This document shows, piece after piece, positions 45,543 through 55,558 of a DNA stretch of 64,000 nt. The stretch covers positions 1-64,000 of the forward strand of contig JANYDG010000114.1 of NCBI GenBank assembly GCA_025359885.1, given 5' to 3'. Positions within the stretch are counted from its first letter, which is position 1; each line of letters opens with the position of its first letter. The position numbers and the translations under genes were made by a program. Below the pieces are notes generated by a model. It saw only the letters and a list, made by a program, of their open reading frames with translations, was not told the origin of the DNA and searched no databases. Source of the DNA: Acidobacteriota bacterium. GTDB taxonomy: Bacteria; Acidobacteriota; Terriglobia; Terriglobales; Acidobacteriaceae.

Positions 45543-48449
45543 CTATCGAACCGGGCATGGATTTGGCCCTGGCTGCGGCGCAAAAGCTGGATCGCTCTCG
45601 GCACCGGGCCGGGGCTGCCAGGCGAGCGTGTAGTACTCGCCACGGCAACGCGCCCATGGGTCAAACGCGTTTATCACATGCGCCAACTCAGGCGCGAGTT
45701 CGGGAATATTCCGAATCAGAATCCGCTTGAGGGGGGAAACTGGCTGCTTGTGTCCGTTGGGCTCGCCCGCATCCATCTGCTCTGCCCCAGGGCCATTGTG
45801 GATGACCCAATCCACCCCCAACTGCGTGTAGAACTCTGGCCGGAAGCTTGACGTAAAGAATCGATCGCTGAAGAGCCGCCGGGATGCGTTCAAAATGAAT
45901 ACCACGAACTGAGTCTCTGAGATGGCAAATCCATGCGGCCGGGTGTATTCCGCCAGGTAGCCGACCACCGTGTCTACGTCTTCGATGTTGTCAATCACTG
46001 AGCCATTTGGATGCCCGAGGCAGTCATTGATGGGCGTTTTGTCTTCGTTCAACTGCGCGTCGGTGATGATTTTTGATGCGTCGCAGATGTGGGTTCCATA
46101 GACTTGACGCAGCTCGTTGACCGCCTGCTGCTGTTGCTTGTGCGCGTCAGAATCCGCAGGAATCGTCTTATCCATAAAGTCGTCAAAGCTGGTCAATTGC
46201 CGCAATCCGTATTGCCGGCGGAATTCATTGAAGCGAGGTACGCCATGTTCGCGATCACGAATGATGTCCAGCGCGGCAAGGTCAATCTGCCTGGTGGGCG
46301 AATCGAGCCGAGGCAGCGTAATGTTTTGCATGAACTGGGGATGGTTGTGCAGGGTGAGTATGCCAAGCCGTTGCCGCCCCAGGCTCAGGCCCCAGTTCGC
46401 CATGCCTCCTGTCCGCATCGCATCTGTCGATTTGCTCTCAAACGTATTGATGACTGCAACCTTCTGCGCAATCTGGTTGGGGTCTTTGCTGAGATCGCGG
46501 AAGTCGATGAGGTCTGGAATGAGGGGATGCAATCGATAGACGGAAACAAACTCCTCGGGAAAATTGAAGGGTGAACCAAAATGATTGACGCCTCCATTGA
46601 TACTGTCTGCATTGGCGATGCTGTAGTGCTCAACCTTGCTGCCCAGGCCAAAGATGCCTGGTCCTGAAGAGAAGACGGAGTACCAGTTTGTCGCTTTGGT
46701 CGCATTGTGAGACCGGCCAAAATTCTTCGCGACGATGTCCGATAGAACTTTTGTCAACTCCGGGTCTCCGGTGCCGAGCAGTCCATTCCAGTTGGCATTC
46801 ATGCCCTTGTAGAGGGGTTCATCGTAGAGCAGCTGCGGCGTCCATTCGATGGTGTGGATCTTGGCTATCTCCGCAGCGACGACAAGCCGGGCTGCGGCGA
46901 ACAGTTCATCGGACGTAACGTCCTTGTAGCGAATGACCGACTTTGGATTGGATGGATTCCTTAGTCCGGAATCCTTGCTCGGCGTAAGAGCTGCCTGGTG
47001 CCTGAACTCGGTCACAAAGGAATTATGCTCGCGCACGAAGAGGTTGTGCAGGAAGCTCATGCCGATGGTCCAGTTATCCGGGAAGGCTACCGCCTCCTGG
47101 CCGGCCCACTGAGGCTGGAATGGGTCGCCGGGCTGGAGTGAGGGCAGATATCCCTGGCTTGGTGTGGTCGCCGTGGCCGCCGCGTTTGCTGTAAGCATGA
47201 GCAGCTTTGCCGGGTCGGCAGGGTCACGCTTGACACGCTTGATCGAGGTTTCGTCATAGCCATAAATCTGCGAGGCATCCCACCATGCCGTGTTGGTATT
47301 GCTGAAGGTCTTCGCGGCCCGCGCCATGTACTGCTTGCCGTTGAAGGTAAAGCTCTCTGGCGTGGAATCCTGCGCGACATAACCCTGGTCAACCTTATCG
47401 TCTGGGCGGCAACCCAACTGCTGCACATCCTCGGGAGTGAGGGGCACCTCGACGTTATTGACGAGCTTGTACTTGCAGCCAACATCAACATACTGCGGGG
47501 CATTGTGGCCCTCTTCCATGTGTGAAAACCAGTCATGCGTCATGAACTGGATCCAGTAAGCCGCCAGCACATTAAAGAAGGGAGCCTTTTGGTAATCGCA
47601 ATTGGCATCGGTGGAATTGCCGGGCAATCCAAAGCCCGACTTGCATGTGTCAGGACTGGTCTGCGGCCGCGTAAACAGTACCCGGCTGATCACCTGCGGA
47701 TCGGGGGTCATGAGGCTGAGCCGTCCGCCATGGCGGTTTCGAGTGAACTCGGTGGCACCCTGCTCAGGAAAAGCAGTTTCAAACTCAACATTCCTGGCAA
47801 ATGGCATTCCGGTTGAACCCATCAGGGGATTTTTGACGTCGTTACAAATGCCGGTGAGGTTTCGCCCGCGCACCAGGTCGCCCTTGCATACCTGGTCACT
47901 GGCGCCGCCAACCGCCAGATAACTGGCATGGCCCTCGGGAAGTCGCATCTGCGGCCAGGTTTTCAGCGCCTGCCCATCGATACCGGCGCGCCCGCTGACG
48001 AAGTCCTTGTATGTCCCGGCATTGTCAAAGAGGTTGAACTTGATGAGCTCAATTCTCTGGTACTCGAGGTCGAGGAGAGCACCGGTAACACCGCGCAATC
48101 CAGGGCCGCCCTTGAAAATCAGGCCCGGGGGCAGGGAAGCCATGTCGCCTGTGCCCCAATACTGCGACCAATCTACCCACGGCGTATTGCGAAATTGCAG
48201 GGCTTGATATCCGCCGCGGCACATAGCTGTGTAGTCGGCCACCTTGCCTTCAAAACGTAGATTGCGCGCATCGGCAATCGGACGAAGACCCTCGAAGACC
48301 GATTTTCCGCAGGCGAGCAGCGCTGCCTCTTCCTGCTTCTTTTGCGCTGCTCTGTCGGGAGCCGGGCTTTGAGCAATGAGCGTAAGTGGCACCAGGGAGC
48401 CAAGCACCAGCGCTGAAAACAGGAGGGTCTTTGGGGAAGGAGTCTTCAT
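45543..48449 (-). CDS. Large secreted animal-type haem peroxidase
   Basis: 968 residues with a signal peptide (1 to about 26, LVLGSLVPLTLIAQ). It belongs to the peroxidase-cyclooxygenase (animal haem peroxidase) superfamily: distal histidine in YWIQFMTHDWFSHMEEG (about residue 300), then LHNLFVREHNSFVTEFRHQA (about 467), and the proximal histidine region EIAKIHTIEWTPQLLYDE (about 535), followed by a long helical C-terminal part (about 640-900). The first 230 residues have no family assignment. Such enzymes oxidise halides, phenols or fatty acids with peroxide. The start codon lies inside one arm of a 9-bp inverted repeat (48447-48479). It stands alone between the lipid transporter and glutamate decarboxylase. 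Confidence 0.88.
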   Translation of the reverse strand: MKTPSPKTLLFSALVLGSLVPLTLIAQSPAPDRAAQKKQEEAALLACGKSVFEGLRPIADARNLRFEGKVADYTAMCRGGYQALQFRNTPWVDWSQYWGTGDMASLPPGLIFKGGPGLRGVTGALLDLEYQRIELIKFNLFDNAGTYKDFVSGRAGIDGQALKTWPQMRLPEGHASYLAVGGASDQVCKGDLVRGRNLTGICNDVKNPLMGSTGMPFARNVEFETAFPEQGATEFTRNRHGGRLSLMTPDPQVISRVLFTRPQTSPDTCKSGFGLPGNSTDANCDYQKAPFFNVLAAYWIQFMTHDWFSHMEEGHNAPQYVDVGCKYKLVNNVEVPLTPEDVQQLGCRPDDKVDQGYVAQDSTPESFTFNGKQYMARAAKTFSNTNTAWWDASQIYGYDETSIKRVKRDPADPAKLLMLTANAAATATTPSQGYLPSLQPGDPFQPQWAGQEAVAFPDNWTIGMSFLHNLFVREHNSFVTEFRHQAALTPSKDSGLRNPSNPKSVIRYKDVTSDELFAAARLVVAAEIAKIHTIEWTPQLLYDEPLYKGMNANWNGLLGTGDPELTKVLSDIVAKNFGRSHNATKATNWYSVFSSGPGIFGLGSKVEHYSIANADSINGGVNHFGSPFNFPEEFVSVYRLHPLIPDLIDFRDLSKDPNQIAQKVAVINTFESKSTDAMRTGGMANWGLSLGRQRLGILTLHNHPQFMQNITLPRLDSPTRQIDLAALDIIRDREHGVPRFNEFRRQYGLRQLTSFDDFMDKTIPADSDAHKQQQQAVNELRQVYGTHICDASKIITDAQLNEDKTPINDCLGHPNGSVIDNIEDVDTVVGYLAEYTRPHGFAISETQFVVFILNASRRLFSDRFFTSSFRPEFYTQLGVDWVIHNGPGAEQMDAGEPNGHKQPVSPLKRILIRNIPELAPELAHVINAFDPWARCRGEYYTLAWQPRPGAESDPAFAPQPGPNPCPVR

Positions 48450-48510
48450 GGGGAGCCAGATTGGACCTAACTCCCCATGTTAGTCAAGTAGATTTTTTCT
48501 CACGAGGTCG

Positions 48511-49908
48511 CTATCGCCCGGAGTGGTCGTGTCCGCCCGATTCCGCTCCTGAAAGTGCGAGGTCAACAGGGCTTACGGCAAAATGGGCGAGCGCGCTTTG
48601 CATCTCCACCAGCAGAGCTTGAGCCATCGCCCGCGTAAACCCATGGCGAATCAGGATGCGCTGGATAACCAAATCCTCGCGATTGGCCGGCTGCGAATAG
48701 GCTGGCACGAGCCAGCCTCGCTCCCGCAGGCGATCTGCGTAGTCATACAGCGTGAAATTCGCGGAAGTGGGGTCTTTAAGCTCCCAACAAAGCCCTGGAA
48801 TTCCACCCTCGCCGTCATAGATGATCTTGAATGGCCCAAACTCTGCAATTTTCTCCGCGAGATACCGCCCCAGTGCGGCGCACTCTGTCTGAATCTCCCG
48901 GTAGCCCTCTTTGCCGAGGCGCAGGAAGTTGTAGTACTGGCAGATTATTTCTCCCCCTGGTCGTGAAAAGTTCAGCGCAAACGTGGGCATGTTTCCGCCC
49001 AGGTAATTCACGTCAAAGATCAACTCTTCCGGTAGGTCTTGCTTTTCACGCCAGAGCGCCCAGCCTACTCCGAGGGGAGCCAACCCGAACTTGTGGCCCG
49101 AGGCGTTGATCGACTTTACGCGTGGCAGCCGGAAATCCCACAACAGATCAGGCTGCGTAAACGGCGCGAGAAACGCCCCACTGGCCCCGTCTACATGGAT
49201 GGGTACATGCAGCCCAGTCTCCGCCTCAAGTTTGTCCAGCGCGAGGCTGATCGCGTGAACTGGCTCAAACTGTAACGTGAATGTAACCCCAAGTGTGACG
49301 ACAACACCAATCGTGTTTTCATCGCAGCGCTTCAGCACCTCTTCGGGAGTGAGCAGTAGCCGGTCGCCCTCCATCGGTACCTCGCGGATTTCCACATCAA
49401 AGTACCGGCAAAACTTGTGCCAGCACACCTGCACCGGCCCCATGATCAGGTTGGGATTCTCAATTGACTGTCCCGTGGCCTTGCGGCGCTTGCGCCAGTT
49501 CCATTTCAGAGCCAGGCCCCCAAGCATCGCTGCTTCACTTGAACCGGTGGTCGAACATCCGATGGTGGTGGCGGCTTCCGGGGAATTCCACAAGTCTGCG
49601 AGCATGTGCACACAGCGCTCTTCAATGGCCGCTGTTTGCGGATACTCGTCTTTGTCGATCATGTTCTTGTCTGCACACTCAGCCATTAACTGCTCGACCT
49701 CTGGCTCAATCCAGGTGGTGCAAAAGGTCGCCAGGTTTTGCTGCGAATCGCCATCGAGAACGAGTTGCTGATGAATGCACTGGTAGACCAGATGCGCATC
49801 CTGGCGAGTCTCTGGGAACACGTAGGTCTCGGCCGCTGCGTCGTGCGAGCAGGCCTCAACGGGATGGGTCGGTTGTGCTGTCAGTTCCTCAGTTGCGTGC
49901 AGGGCCAC
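48511..49908 (-). CDS. gadB: Glutamate decarboxylase
   Basis: 465 residues, the normal length for Gad. It converts glutamate to GABA while consuming a cytoplasmic proton. PLP-binding Lys273 is in [17 protein letters not shown]; the cofactor Asp is in [16 protein letters not shown]; the substrate region [20 protein letters not shown] is also present. The C-terminus is HDHSGR, histidine-containing like the pH-sensing tail of E. coli GadB but not the same sequence. No glutamate/GABA antiporter (gadC) is adjacent, so a complete acid-resistance system is not shown here; use of GABA for carbon or osmotic needs is an alternative. Confidence 0.92.
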   Translation of the reverse strand: MALHATEELTAQPTHPVEACSHDAAAETYVFPETRQDAHLVYQCIHQQLVLDGDSQQNLATFCTTWIEPEVEQLMAECADKNMIDKDEYPQTAAIEERCVHMLADLWNSPEAATTIGCSTTGSSEAAMLGGLALKWNWRKRRKATGQSIENPNLIMGPVQVCWHKFCRYFDVEIREVPMEGDRLLLTPEEVLKRCDENTIGVVVTLGVTFTLQFEPVHAISLALDKLEAETGLHVPIHVDGASGAFLAPFTQPDLLWDFRLPRVKSINASGHKFGLAPLGVGWALWREKQDLPEELIFDVNYLGGNMPTFALNFSRPGGEIICQYYNFLRLGKEGYREIQTECAALGRYLAEKIAEFGPFKIIYDGEGGIPGLCWELKDPTSANFTLYDYADRLRERGWLVPAYSQPANREDLVIQRILIRHGFTRAMAQALLVEMQSALAHFAVSPVDLALSGAESGGHDHSGR

Positions 49909-50003
49909 AAGTGTCTCCTATGGATGTGAGAAGACGAGTGTAACGCGTGACTCGACTCACAGGGGAATAAATATGAGTGAATCGAATGACTGGGATTTGC
50001 GGA

Positions 50004-51446
50004 TTACTCCCGCCCCTTCTTTTTGATCTCGATCGTCAGTCGTTTAATTTTCTGGTTGAGGGTACTGAGCGGGATATGAAACTGCTCCGCCGCATCGGTC
50101 TGGTTCCAGTTACAACGCTCCAGCTTTTCAAGGATGATTCGACGCTCGATATCTTCAAGAATGTCAAACAAACTCGCGTTTGGATTGTGTTCTAACAATG
50201 CATCCTGAAACGTTCGGCCCGTAATATGTCCCGGCAGCAGCCCGGTGCCAACGATAGGAGTGCTCGAGAGCACAACACTGCGCTCAATGATGTTTTCTAA
50301 CTCACGGACATTACCTGGCCATTCGTAGTCTACCAGCGCACGCATTGCATCTGGTGTCAGCTTGCGGGTCTCCAGGTCGTTCTCTTTTGAGAAATGATCG
50401 AGAAAGCGGTTTACCAGCAGTGGAATATCCTCACGTCGGCTGCGCAGCGGCGGCAAATCAATCGAGATAACGTTGAGCCGGTAGAACAAGTCATCGCGGA
50501 ACTTACCGTCACGGATGGCCTGGCGCAGGTTGACATTGGTGGCGGCGACGATTCGAACATCGACCTGAATCTCCTGGTTGCTGCCGACCGGCATGAACCT
50601 GCGATCCTGCAGGACGCGCAGTATCTTCGCTTGCGTATCCATACTCATGTTACCGATTTCGTCGAGGAAAAGTGTACCGCCGTTGGCGACTTCAAACAGC
50701 CCTTTTTTATTCGCGATGGCCGAAGTGAAGGCGCCCTTGACGTGGCCGAACAGGTTTGATTCCAGCAACTCGGATGGCATGGAACCGGTGTTGACAGGTA
50801 CGAACGCCTTGTCCTTGCGGGGGGAGTTGGCGTGGAGTGCCTTGGCTATCAGTTCTTTGCCGGTGCCGCTTTCGCCTTCAATCAAGACAGTTGATCGGCT
50901 CGGTGCGACCTGGCTGACAAGGTCAAAGATACGCAGCATGACTTCAGACTTGCCAATGATGTTATGGAAGTTATAGCGCTGCTTCAGTGCACGCTTGAGC
51001 TGAATATTCTCTGCCTCAGCCTTGTGCCGTGCGATAGCGGAGCGAATATCAGCGAGGAGTTTTTCATTGTCCCAGGGTTTCTGCACGAAGTTTTCTGCCC
51101 CGGCCCGGACCGCCTCGACGACGTTGTCCACGGTTCCATACGCAGTAATCATCACGACGGGTAATTCAGGGTAGCGCTCGTGAATCTGGGGCAGTAATTC
51201 CATTCCTGATTGTCCGGGCAGCGCAAGGTCGAGCAGCACCAGGTCGTAACTTTGCTGTTCAATCCTGCGCAGTCCCTCTTCGCCATCGATTGCAATCTCG
51301 ACGGTGTAGCCCTCAAGCGTGAGCAGGACTTCCAGCGATTCGCGGATTCCGGCTTCATCATCGATGACAAGGATGCGGCCATCTGCGGTAACTTCGGAGG
51401 TAGGAGTAAGTGCGGATTGGCTCAATGGAGATAAGACCTCAGGCAT
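50004..51446 (-). CDS. NtrC-family sigma-54-dependent response regulator
   Basis: 480 residues. Receiver domain about 24-140, with phospho-acceptor Asp73 (VLLDLALPG) and the Lys of FVQKPWD. AAA+ domain about 160-395, with Walker A GESGTGKE (191-198) and Walker B GGTLFLDEIGNM. A Fis-type HTH ends the protein (NQTDAAEQFHIPLSTLNQKI). The sigma-54 contact loop is GAFTSA (238-243) rather than the near-universal GAFTGA. The gene overlaps the end of the upstream sensor kinase by eight bases, so the two form a two-component pair. Target genes are unknown; no clear -24/-12 promoter was noticed close by. Confidence 0.93.
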   Translation of the reverse strand: MPEVLSPLSQSALTPTSEVTADGRILVIDDEAGIRESLEVLLTLEGYTVEIAIDGEEGLRRIEQQSYDLVLLDLALPGQSGMELLPQIHERYPELPVVMITAYGTVDNVVEAVRAGAENFVQKPWDNEKLLADIRSAIARHKAEAENIQLKRALKQRYNFHNIIGKSEVMLRIFDLVSQVAPSRSTVLIEGESGTGKELIAKALHANSPRKDKAFVPVNTGSMPSELLESNLFGHVKGAFTSAIANKKGLFEVANGGTLFLDEIGNMSMDTQAKILRVLQDRRFMPVGSNQEIQVDVRIVAATNVNLRQAIRDGKFRDDLFYRLNVISIDLPPLRSRREDIPLLVNRFLDHFSKENDLETRKLTPDAMRALVDYEWPGNVRELENIIERSVVLSSTPIVGTGLLPGHITGRTFQDALLEHNPNASLFDILEDIERRIILEKLERCNWNQTDAAEQFHIPLSTLNQKIKRLTIEIKKKGRE

Positions 51447-54402
51447 GTACAGAATTCCTTAAGAGCGGAAACTCTAGATGAAAAGTTGTGCCGGCACCCA
51501 ACGTGCTTTCTACGTTAATCTTGCCAGCGTGTTCCTGGATGATGCCATAACTTACTGACAAGCCAAGGCCCGTCCCACGACGCTCACCCGGCTTGGGCGC
51601 AGTTTTGGTGGTGAAGAAGGGGTCGTAAATTCGTTTCAGATACTCGGGGGCAATTCCCGCGCCAGAGTCTGCGACAATCGCTTCGACATGGCCATTGGCC
51701 ACCGTGCTGACGCGCAATTCACCGCCCTGGGGCATTGCATCCTTGGCGTTGAGTAGCAGATTGAGAAATACCTGCTGCAGCTTTCCGGGGTTGCCATGAA
51801 TGCGCGGCAGTTGACCATCGAGTTCGACCTGCAAGACGATCCGTGCCGTCTTCATCTGATGCTCAACCAATGTCAACGTATCTCGAATGACCTGGTTCAA
51901 ATCGGTCTCGCGAAACTCGGTCGTACTGGTTCGCGAGAAATTGAGGAGTCCATTGGCAATTTCAGAGGCTCGGAAAGTCTGCTGTGTAATCCGTTCGAGC
52001 AGGGGCGTCAGACGCGTGTCGCCCTTCATCTGTTTGGTCAACATCTGCGCGTAGCTGCTGATCACCGCCAGGGGTGTGTTGATTTCATGGGCCACGCCTG
52101 CGGCCAGCAATCCGATCGAGCTCAACTTGTCTGCCTGGGAGAGCTGCGCTTCCAGAGAGACGCGCTCGGTAATATCGTCCACGAGGACGATGCGCCCCAC
52201 CGCGACAAAGTCTCGCGAGAGTAGAGGCGCCACCGCGATATTTGCGGTACGCGCTTCGCCGGCCATCGTGGTGAGGCGGAACTTGTAGAGATGATGCACA
52301 CCTGACTCATGCCGAAAGCGATCGAACGAATCCATGAACTCCGTGGGGAAGACGGCGGCAAGAGGCTGCCCAATCGCTTCTTTCCGGCTGAGCGCATACA
52401 TCGCCTCCATCTGCGCGTTCCAGCTTTCGATCCGATCATCGAGGTCCACGGCAAGGATGCCGACATTGATCGATTCAACGATGTTTTCGTTGAACTCTTT
52501 GAGGCGTTCAAACTCTGCCACCTGCTCCTCGAGGCGGGCGTAGAGACTGGCGCTGTGCAGAGCGATACCGATATAGCTTGCCAGTGACTCCAGCAGTTCA
52601 ACATCTTCGCTGGAGAGGAAGTCTCCGCCGATGGTTCGGCCCAGACCGATTACAGCGATGGTCCGGGTATGGCTCGCACTCCCTGCCTGGCCGCCAGCCT
52701 GTGCGCTCTCTTGTACCCGGCATGGAAGGTAATAATTCAGGTCCAGCAGAGCCGTCGTGCGCTGTTGGGATTCTGGCAGGTGCAGAGTCTGCTGCGTGTT
52801 TTCGAAGAAGATGTGCGATTGACCGTCGGGCTGGTCAAAGTCGAGAAATCCGAGGTCAAAGAACCCTGGGCCAGGGCTCCAGGCGGCATTGGGCTCGTCA
52901 AAAGGCAGGCCGTGAGAAGCAGCCAGGCGAAAACGCGCAGGGGTTTCTGGAGCGTCGGCGAGAAAAACTGCGACCTTGGCCACGAGCAGGGTGCGCGGCA
53001 AGCGATCTGTAATCGATCGCAGAAGGGCATCAAGATCGGTCTCAGAACTGAGCCCGCGCCCAAATTCAACCAGGGCCTTGCGATAGTCGTACTTATGCCG
53101 ATCAAACACCTGGTCTACCCAACTCTGCAAGCGCCGCTTTAGCGGGTCAAAAAGCTGGGCGGTGATGAGGATGGTAATGACCAGGCCCCACTCGCGTACC
53201 GCCTCAGAAAGATGGGTGTGAACCTGTTCAGAGATAAGTGCAACTACCCCAAAATAGACGCCAACCAGTGTTCCTGTCGCCAGCGTATAGGCCACGCCAC
53301 GCTTGAAGATCAGGTCGGTATCCATGAGCCTGTAGCGCACGATGGCCCAACTGAAGGTCAGCGGCAAAAAGACCAGCGAGAGTCCAGCAATCTTTTGCAG
53401 CAGCCCCGGCACTGGAATTCCGGTGAGGAAAGGGATCGCGTACAGCACCGTAAAGGGGAGTACGGCGAGCATCGTTCCGCGGGTGAGCCACTTTAATTGC
53501 TGGCGTAACAGGGGCGTATTGGCCCGCGCGTAGCTGCGCAGGAAGAGCACGGCGGCGAGCACGAAATAGGTTGCGACATACGCTGTGGCCAACTGGTCAA
53601 GCCGCAGCCGCAGGGCAAATGTGGCCTGCCAGAAAAACAGGGCGAACAGCCTAATCCCAACCACCCCAATGGCCGGGGCATAGATCAACGGCAGGAGCCA
53701 GCGGCGATTCCAGGCGCGTAGCCGCTCTTCGGGAAATACCAGTGCAAAATGCAGAAACAGTGCCGGCTGAAGGGCTTCGGCAAGGATATTGCCCCAGTAG
53801 ATTGTCCAGTCAAGCAGGTCCAGTTTGCCGGTGTAGTGGAAGGTATTCAGCGCAAAGGAAACGAGGCAGAAAACATAGAAATGTGTGGCGCGCGGTGCAG
53901 TCCAGCGCCGGAAAAGAACGTAAAGCCCAATCGCGAGATACACCAGGCCAATGACCCGCGTGAATTGCAAGAGGCTTCGATCCGCAGGAATCGGAATCAC
54001 CACGACCGGCGTGTCCAGGAAAATGCCGCGGCGGATGATGCTGTAGTCGGCTTTGCCGTAGACGTCGGTATGCTTCAGTTCGCGATCGAGGTCAGAGCCG
54101 ATCTCGATGGTGTGGTCGTTTACGGCCGTCAACAGGTCGCCGGGTTCAATGCCAGCCTGGGCACCCGGTCCGCCAGCCAGCACATGCACTGCAATCAACC
54201 CTGGCAGGACACGGCTTTGCACCTCAGTCCACACCACGCCATCATCGGGCTGCTGGTAGCGACTCTCCTGCTGGAGGTTAAAAACGGCAAATAGCCCCAG
54301 GGCCACGGTGGCAATTGCCAGCAGCGTTGCAACTACCCGGTTATAGAAATTCGTTTCCATTGGGGGAGCCTTGAGCCAAGACTGATGCACGTTGGTTGCC
54401 AT
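51439..54402 (-). CDS. Sensor histidine kinase with PDZ, multi-span membrane, GAF and PAS domains
   Basis: 987 residues; partner of the NtrC-type regulator. A first membrane segment (about 23-40) is followed by a PDZ-like domain that should face the periplasm (LPGLIAVHVLAGGPGAQAGI, then EPGDLLTAVNDH, about 65-130). Next come about eight more membrane helices (150-430), a GAF-like domain (about 455-620), a PAS domain (about 640-745, SINVGILAVDLDDRIESWNA), and the kinase core: H-box AGVAHEINTPLAVISSYAQM near 765, N-box NLLLNAKDAM, G1 DSGAGIAPEY and G2 GTGLGLSVSYG. The H-box type fits NtrB-like kinases. An internal ATG at 54360 (METNFYN) is a possible alternative start with AAGG upstream; neither start is strong. 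Confidence 0.92.
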   Translation of the reverse strand: MATNVHQSWLKAPPMETNFYNRVVATLLAIATVALGLFAVFNLQQESRYQQPDDGVVWTEVQSRVLPGLIAVHVLAGGPGAQAGIEPGDLLTAVNDHTIEIGSDLDRELKHTDVYGKADYSIIRRGIFLDTPVVVIPIPADRSLLQFTRVIGLVYLAIGLYVLFRRWTAPRATHFYVFCLVSFALNTFHYTGKLDLLDWTIYWGNILAEALQPALFLHFALVFPEERLRAWNRRWLLPLIYAPAIGVVGIRLFALFFWQATFALRLRLDQLATAYVATYFVLAAVLFLRSYARANTPLLRQQLKWLTRGTMLAVLPFTVLYAIPFLTGIPVPGLLQKIAGLSLVFLPLTFSWAIVRYRLMDTDLIFKRGVAYTLATGTLVGVYFGVVALISEQVHTHLSEAVREWGLVITILITAQLFDPLKRRLQSWVDQVFDRHKYDYRKALVEFGRGLSSETDLDALLRSITDRLPRTLLVAKVAVFLADAPETPARFRLAASHGLPFDEPNAAWSPGPGFFDLGFLDFDQPDGQSHIFFENTQQTLHLPESQQRTTALLDLNYYLPCRVQESAQAGGQAGSASHTRTIAVIGLGRTIGGDFLSSEDVELLESLASYIGIALHSASLYARLEEQVAEFERLKEFNENIVESINVGILAVDLDDRIESWNAQMEAMYALSRKEAIGQPLAAVFPTEFMDSFDRFRHESGVHHLYKFRLTTMAGEARTANIAVAPLLSRDFVAVGRIVLVDDITERVSLEAQLSQADKLSSIGLLAAGVAHEINTPLAVISSYAQMLTKQMKGDTRLTPLLERITQQTFRASEIANGLLNFSRTSTTEFRETDLNQVIRDTLTLVEHQMKTARIVLQVELDGQLPRIHGNPGKLQQVFLNLLLNAKDAMPQGGELRVSTVANGHVEAIVADSGAGIAPEYLKRIYDPFFTTKTAPKPGERRGTGLGLSVSYGIIQEHAGKINVESTLGAGTTFHLEFPLLRNSVHA

Positions 54403-54644
54403 GTCGATTGCGAAGCAGTTGCCATGCAGGGTCTATCGTCCAAACTACTGAAAGGAATACGTATAAAGACTTTTCAACTCTTCATTGGTCACGGCTTCTG
54501 GAGGGAATTGTGAAAAATGTCTGACAAACCCAGGCTCATACTATGAAGAATGGAATCGTGCTATGGAAATACAGAGTACTCCCGTGGATACGATATTGAC
54601 CTGTGACTAAGACGATTTTCAAGTCACTTTCAGTCATCGCAGGG

Positions 54645-55379
54645 TCATTTTGAAGTTTTGCTTTTTTGTCCATAGGTGGCTCGGGGGCCGTGCTTGCGCT
54701 GGTAGTGATGTTCTCCGACGTAGGTTGCCAGACCCTCCGCAGGGCCGCCGAGCACAACCGTGCGATAGGCAAGTCGAGCGATAAACTCAAGCAGGTCAGC
54801 ATGTTCCACTGCAGCTGCGGGTGTTTTTCCCCACGCAAAGGGGGCATGACCGGCAACCAACACTCCGGGTACAGCGAGCGGATCGAGGGCCCGCTCGCGG
54901 AACAGGCGTGCGATGACGGTGCCGGTGTTGAGCACATACGCTTCTTCCACCTCGGCTGCGGTCAGCGGAGCCGTGATGGGGACCTGACCATGGAAATAGT
55001 CAGCGTGTGTTGTGCCAAAGCAGGGAATTGGCTTGCAGGCCTGTGCCCAAGAGGTGGCAAATTCAGAGTGGGTATGCACCACGCCGCCAATTTGCGCAAA
55101 TTCGCGGTACAAGAGCAGGTGGGTATCGAGATCGCTGGAAGGGTTCAGCGATCCCTCGACCACGGTTCCATCCAGCCTGGTGAGAACCAGGTCGGCGGGA
55201 GTCATTGTGGCGTACGCGACGCCGCTCGGTTTGATGGCCACGAGGGGCTCCGATCCAGAGCCGTCGAGGCCGCCGCGGTCAATGCCGCTGACGTTTCCAA
55301 ACGTATGCAGAGCGAGCCCTCGGCGGGCGATTTCCTGGTTGGCGTGCAAAACTTCTTCACGAAGTGTGGTGAGCAACAT
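54645..55379 (-). CDS. araD: Class II aldolase family, L-ribulose-5-phosphate 4-epimerase-like
   Basis: 244 residues from ATG at 55379, which has AAGGA upstream; the frame extends to 55475 without a better start. Class II aldolase/epimerase motifs are in order: LHTFGNVSGIDR, VAIKPSGVAYATM, NPSSDLDTHLLLYREF, the zinc ligands HTHSEFATSWAQ and GHAPFAWGK, and FGTTHADYFHGQVPIT. The FGTTHADYF block is that of L-ribulose-5-phosphate 4-epimerase rather than fuculose-phosphate aldolase. It would make D-xylulose 5-phosphate at the end of L-arabinose catabolism. It is divergent from a GH127-like arabinofuranosidase gene 179 bases away, which supports the arabinose link. Confidence 0.85.
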   Translation of the reverse strand: MLLTTLREEVLHANQEIARRGLALHTFGNVSGIDRGGLDGSGSEPLVAIKPSGVAYATMTPADLVLTRLDGTVVEGSLNPSSDLDTHLLLYREFAQIGGVVHTHSEFATSWAQACKPIPCFGTTHADYFHGQVPITAPLTAAEVEEAYVLNTGTVIARLFRERALDPLAVPGVLVAGHAPFAWGKTPAAAVEHADLLEFIARLAYRTVVLGGPAEGLATYVGEHHYQRKHGPRATYGQKSKTSK

Positions 55380-55558
55380 GGCAGATTCCTTGTCGGCAGA
55401 TATGGCTGGTCGAGAGCCGAGAAACCGTTTACCGCAACAGAATAGCAGGTGCTTGCTGGTCGCGGGCAACTCCATCTCTGCTTCCGCTATGATTGGCTCG
55501 CATAGGTCAGGGGCGGTTCGATGAAGGAATCAAATGCGCCGCCCCAAGAGGCTCAGTA

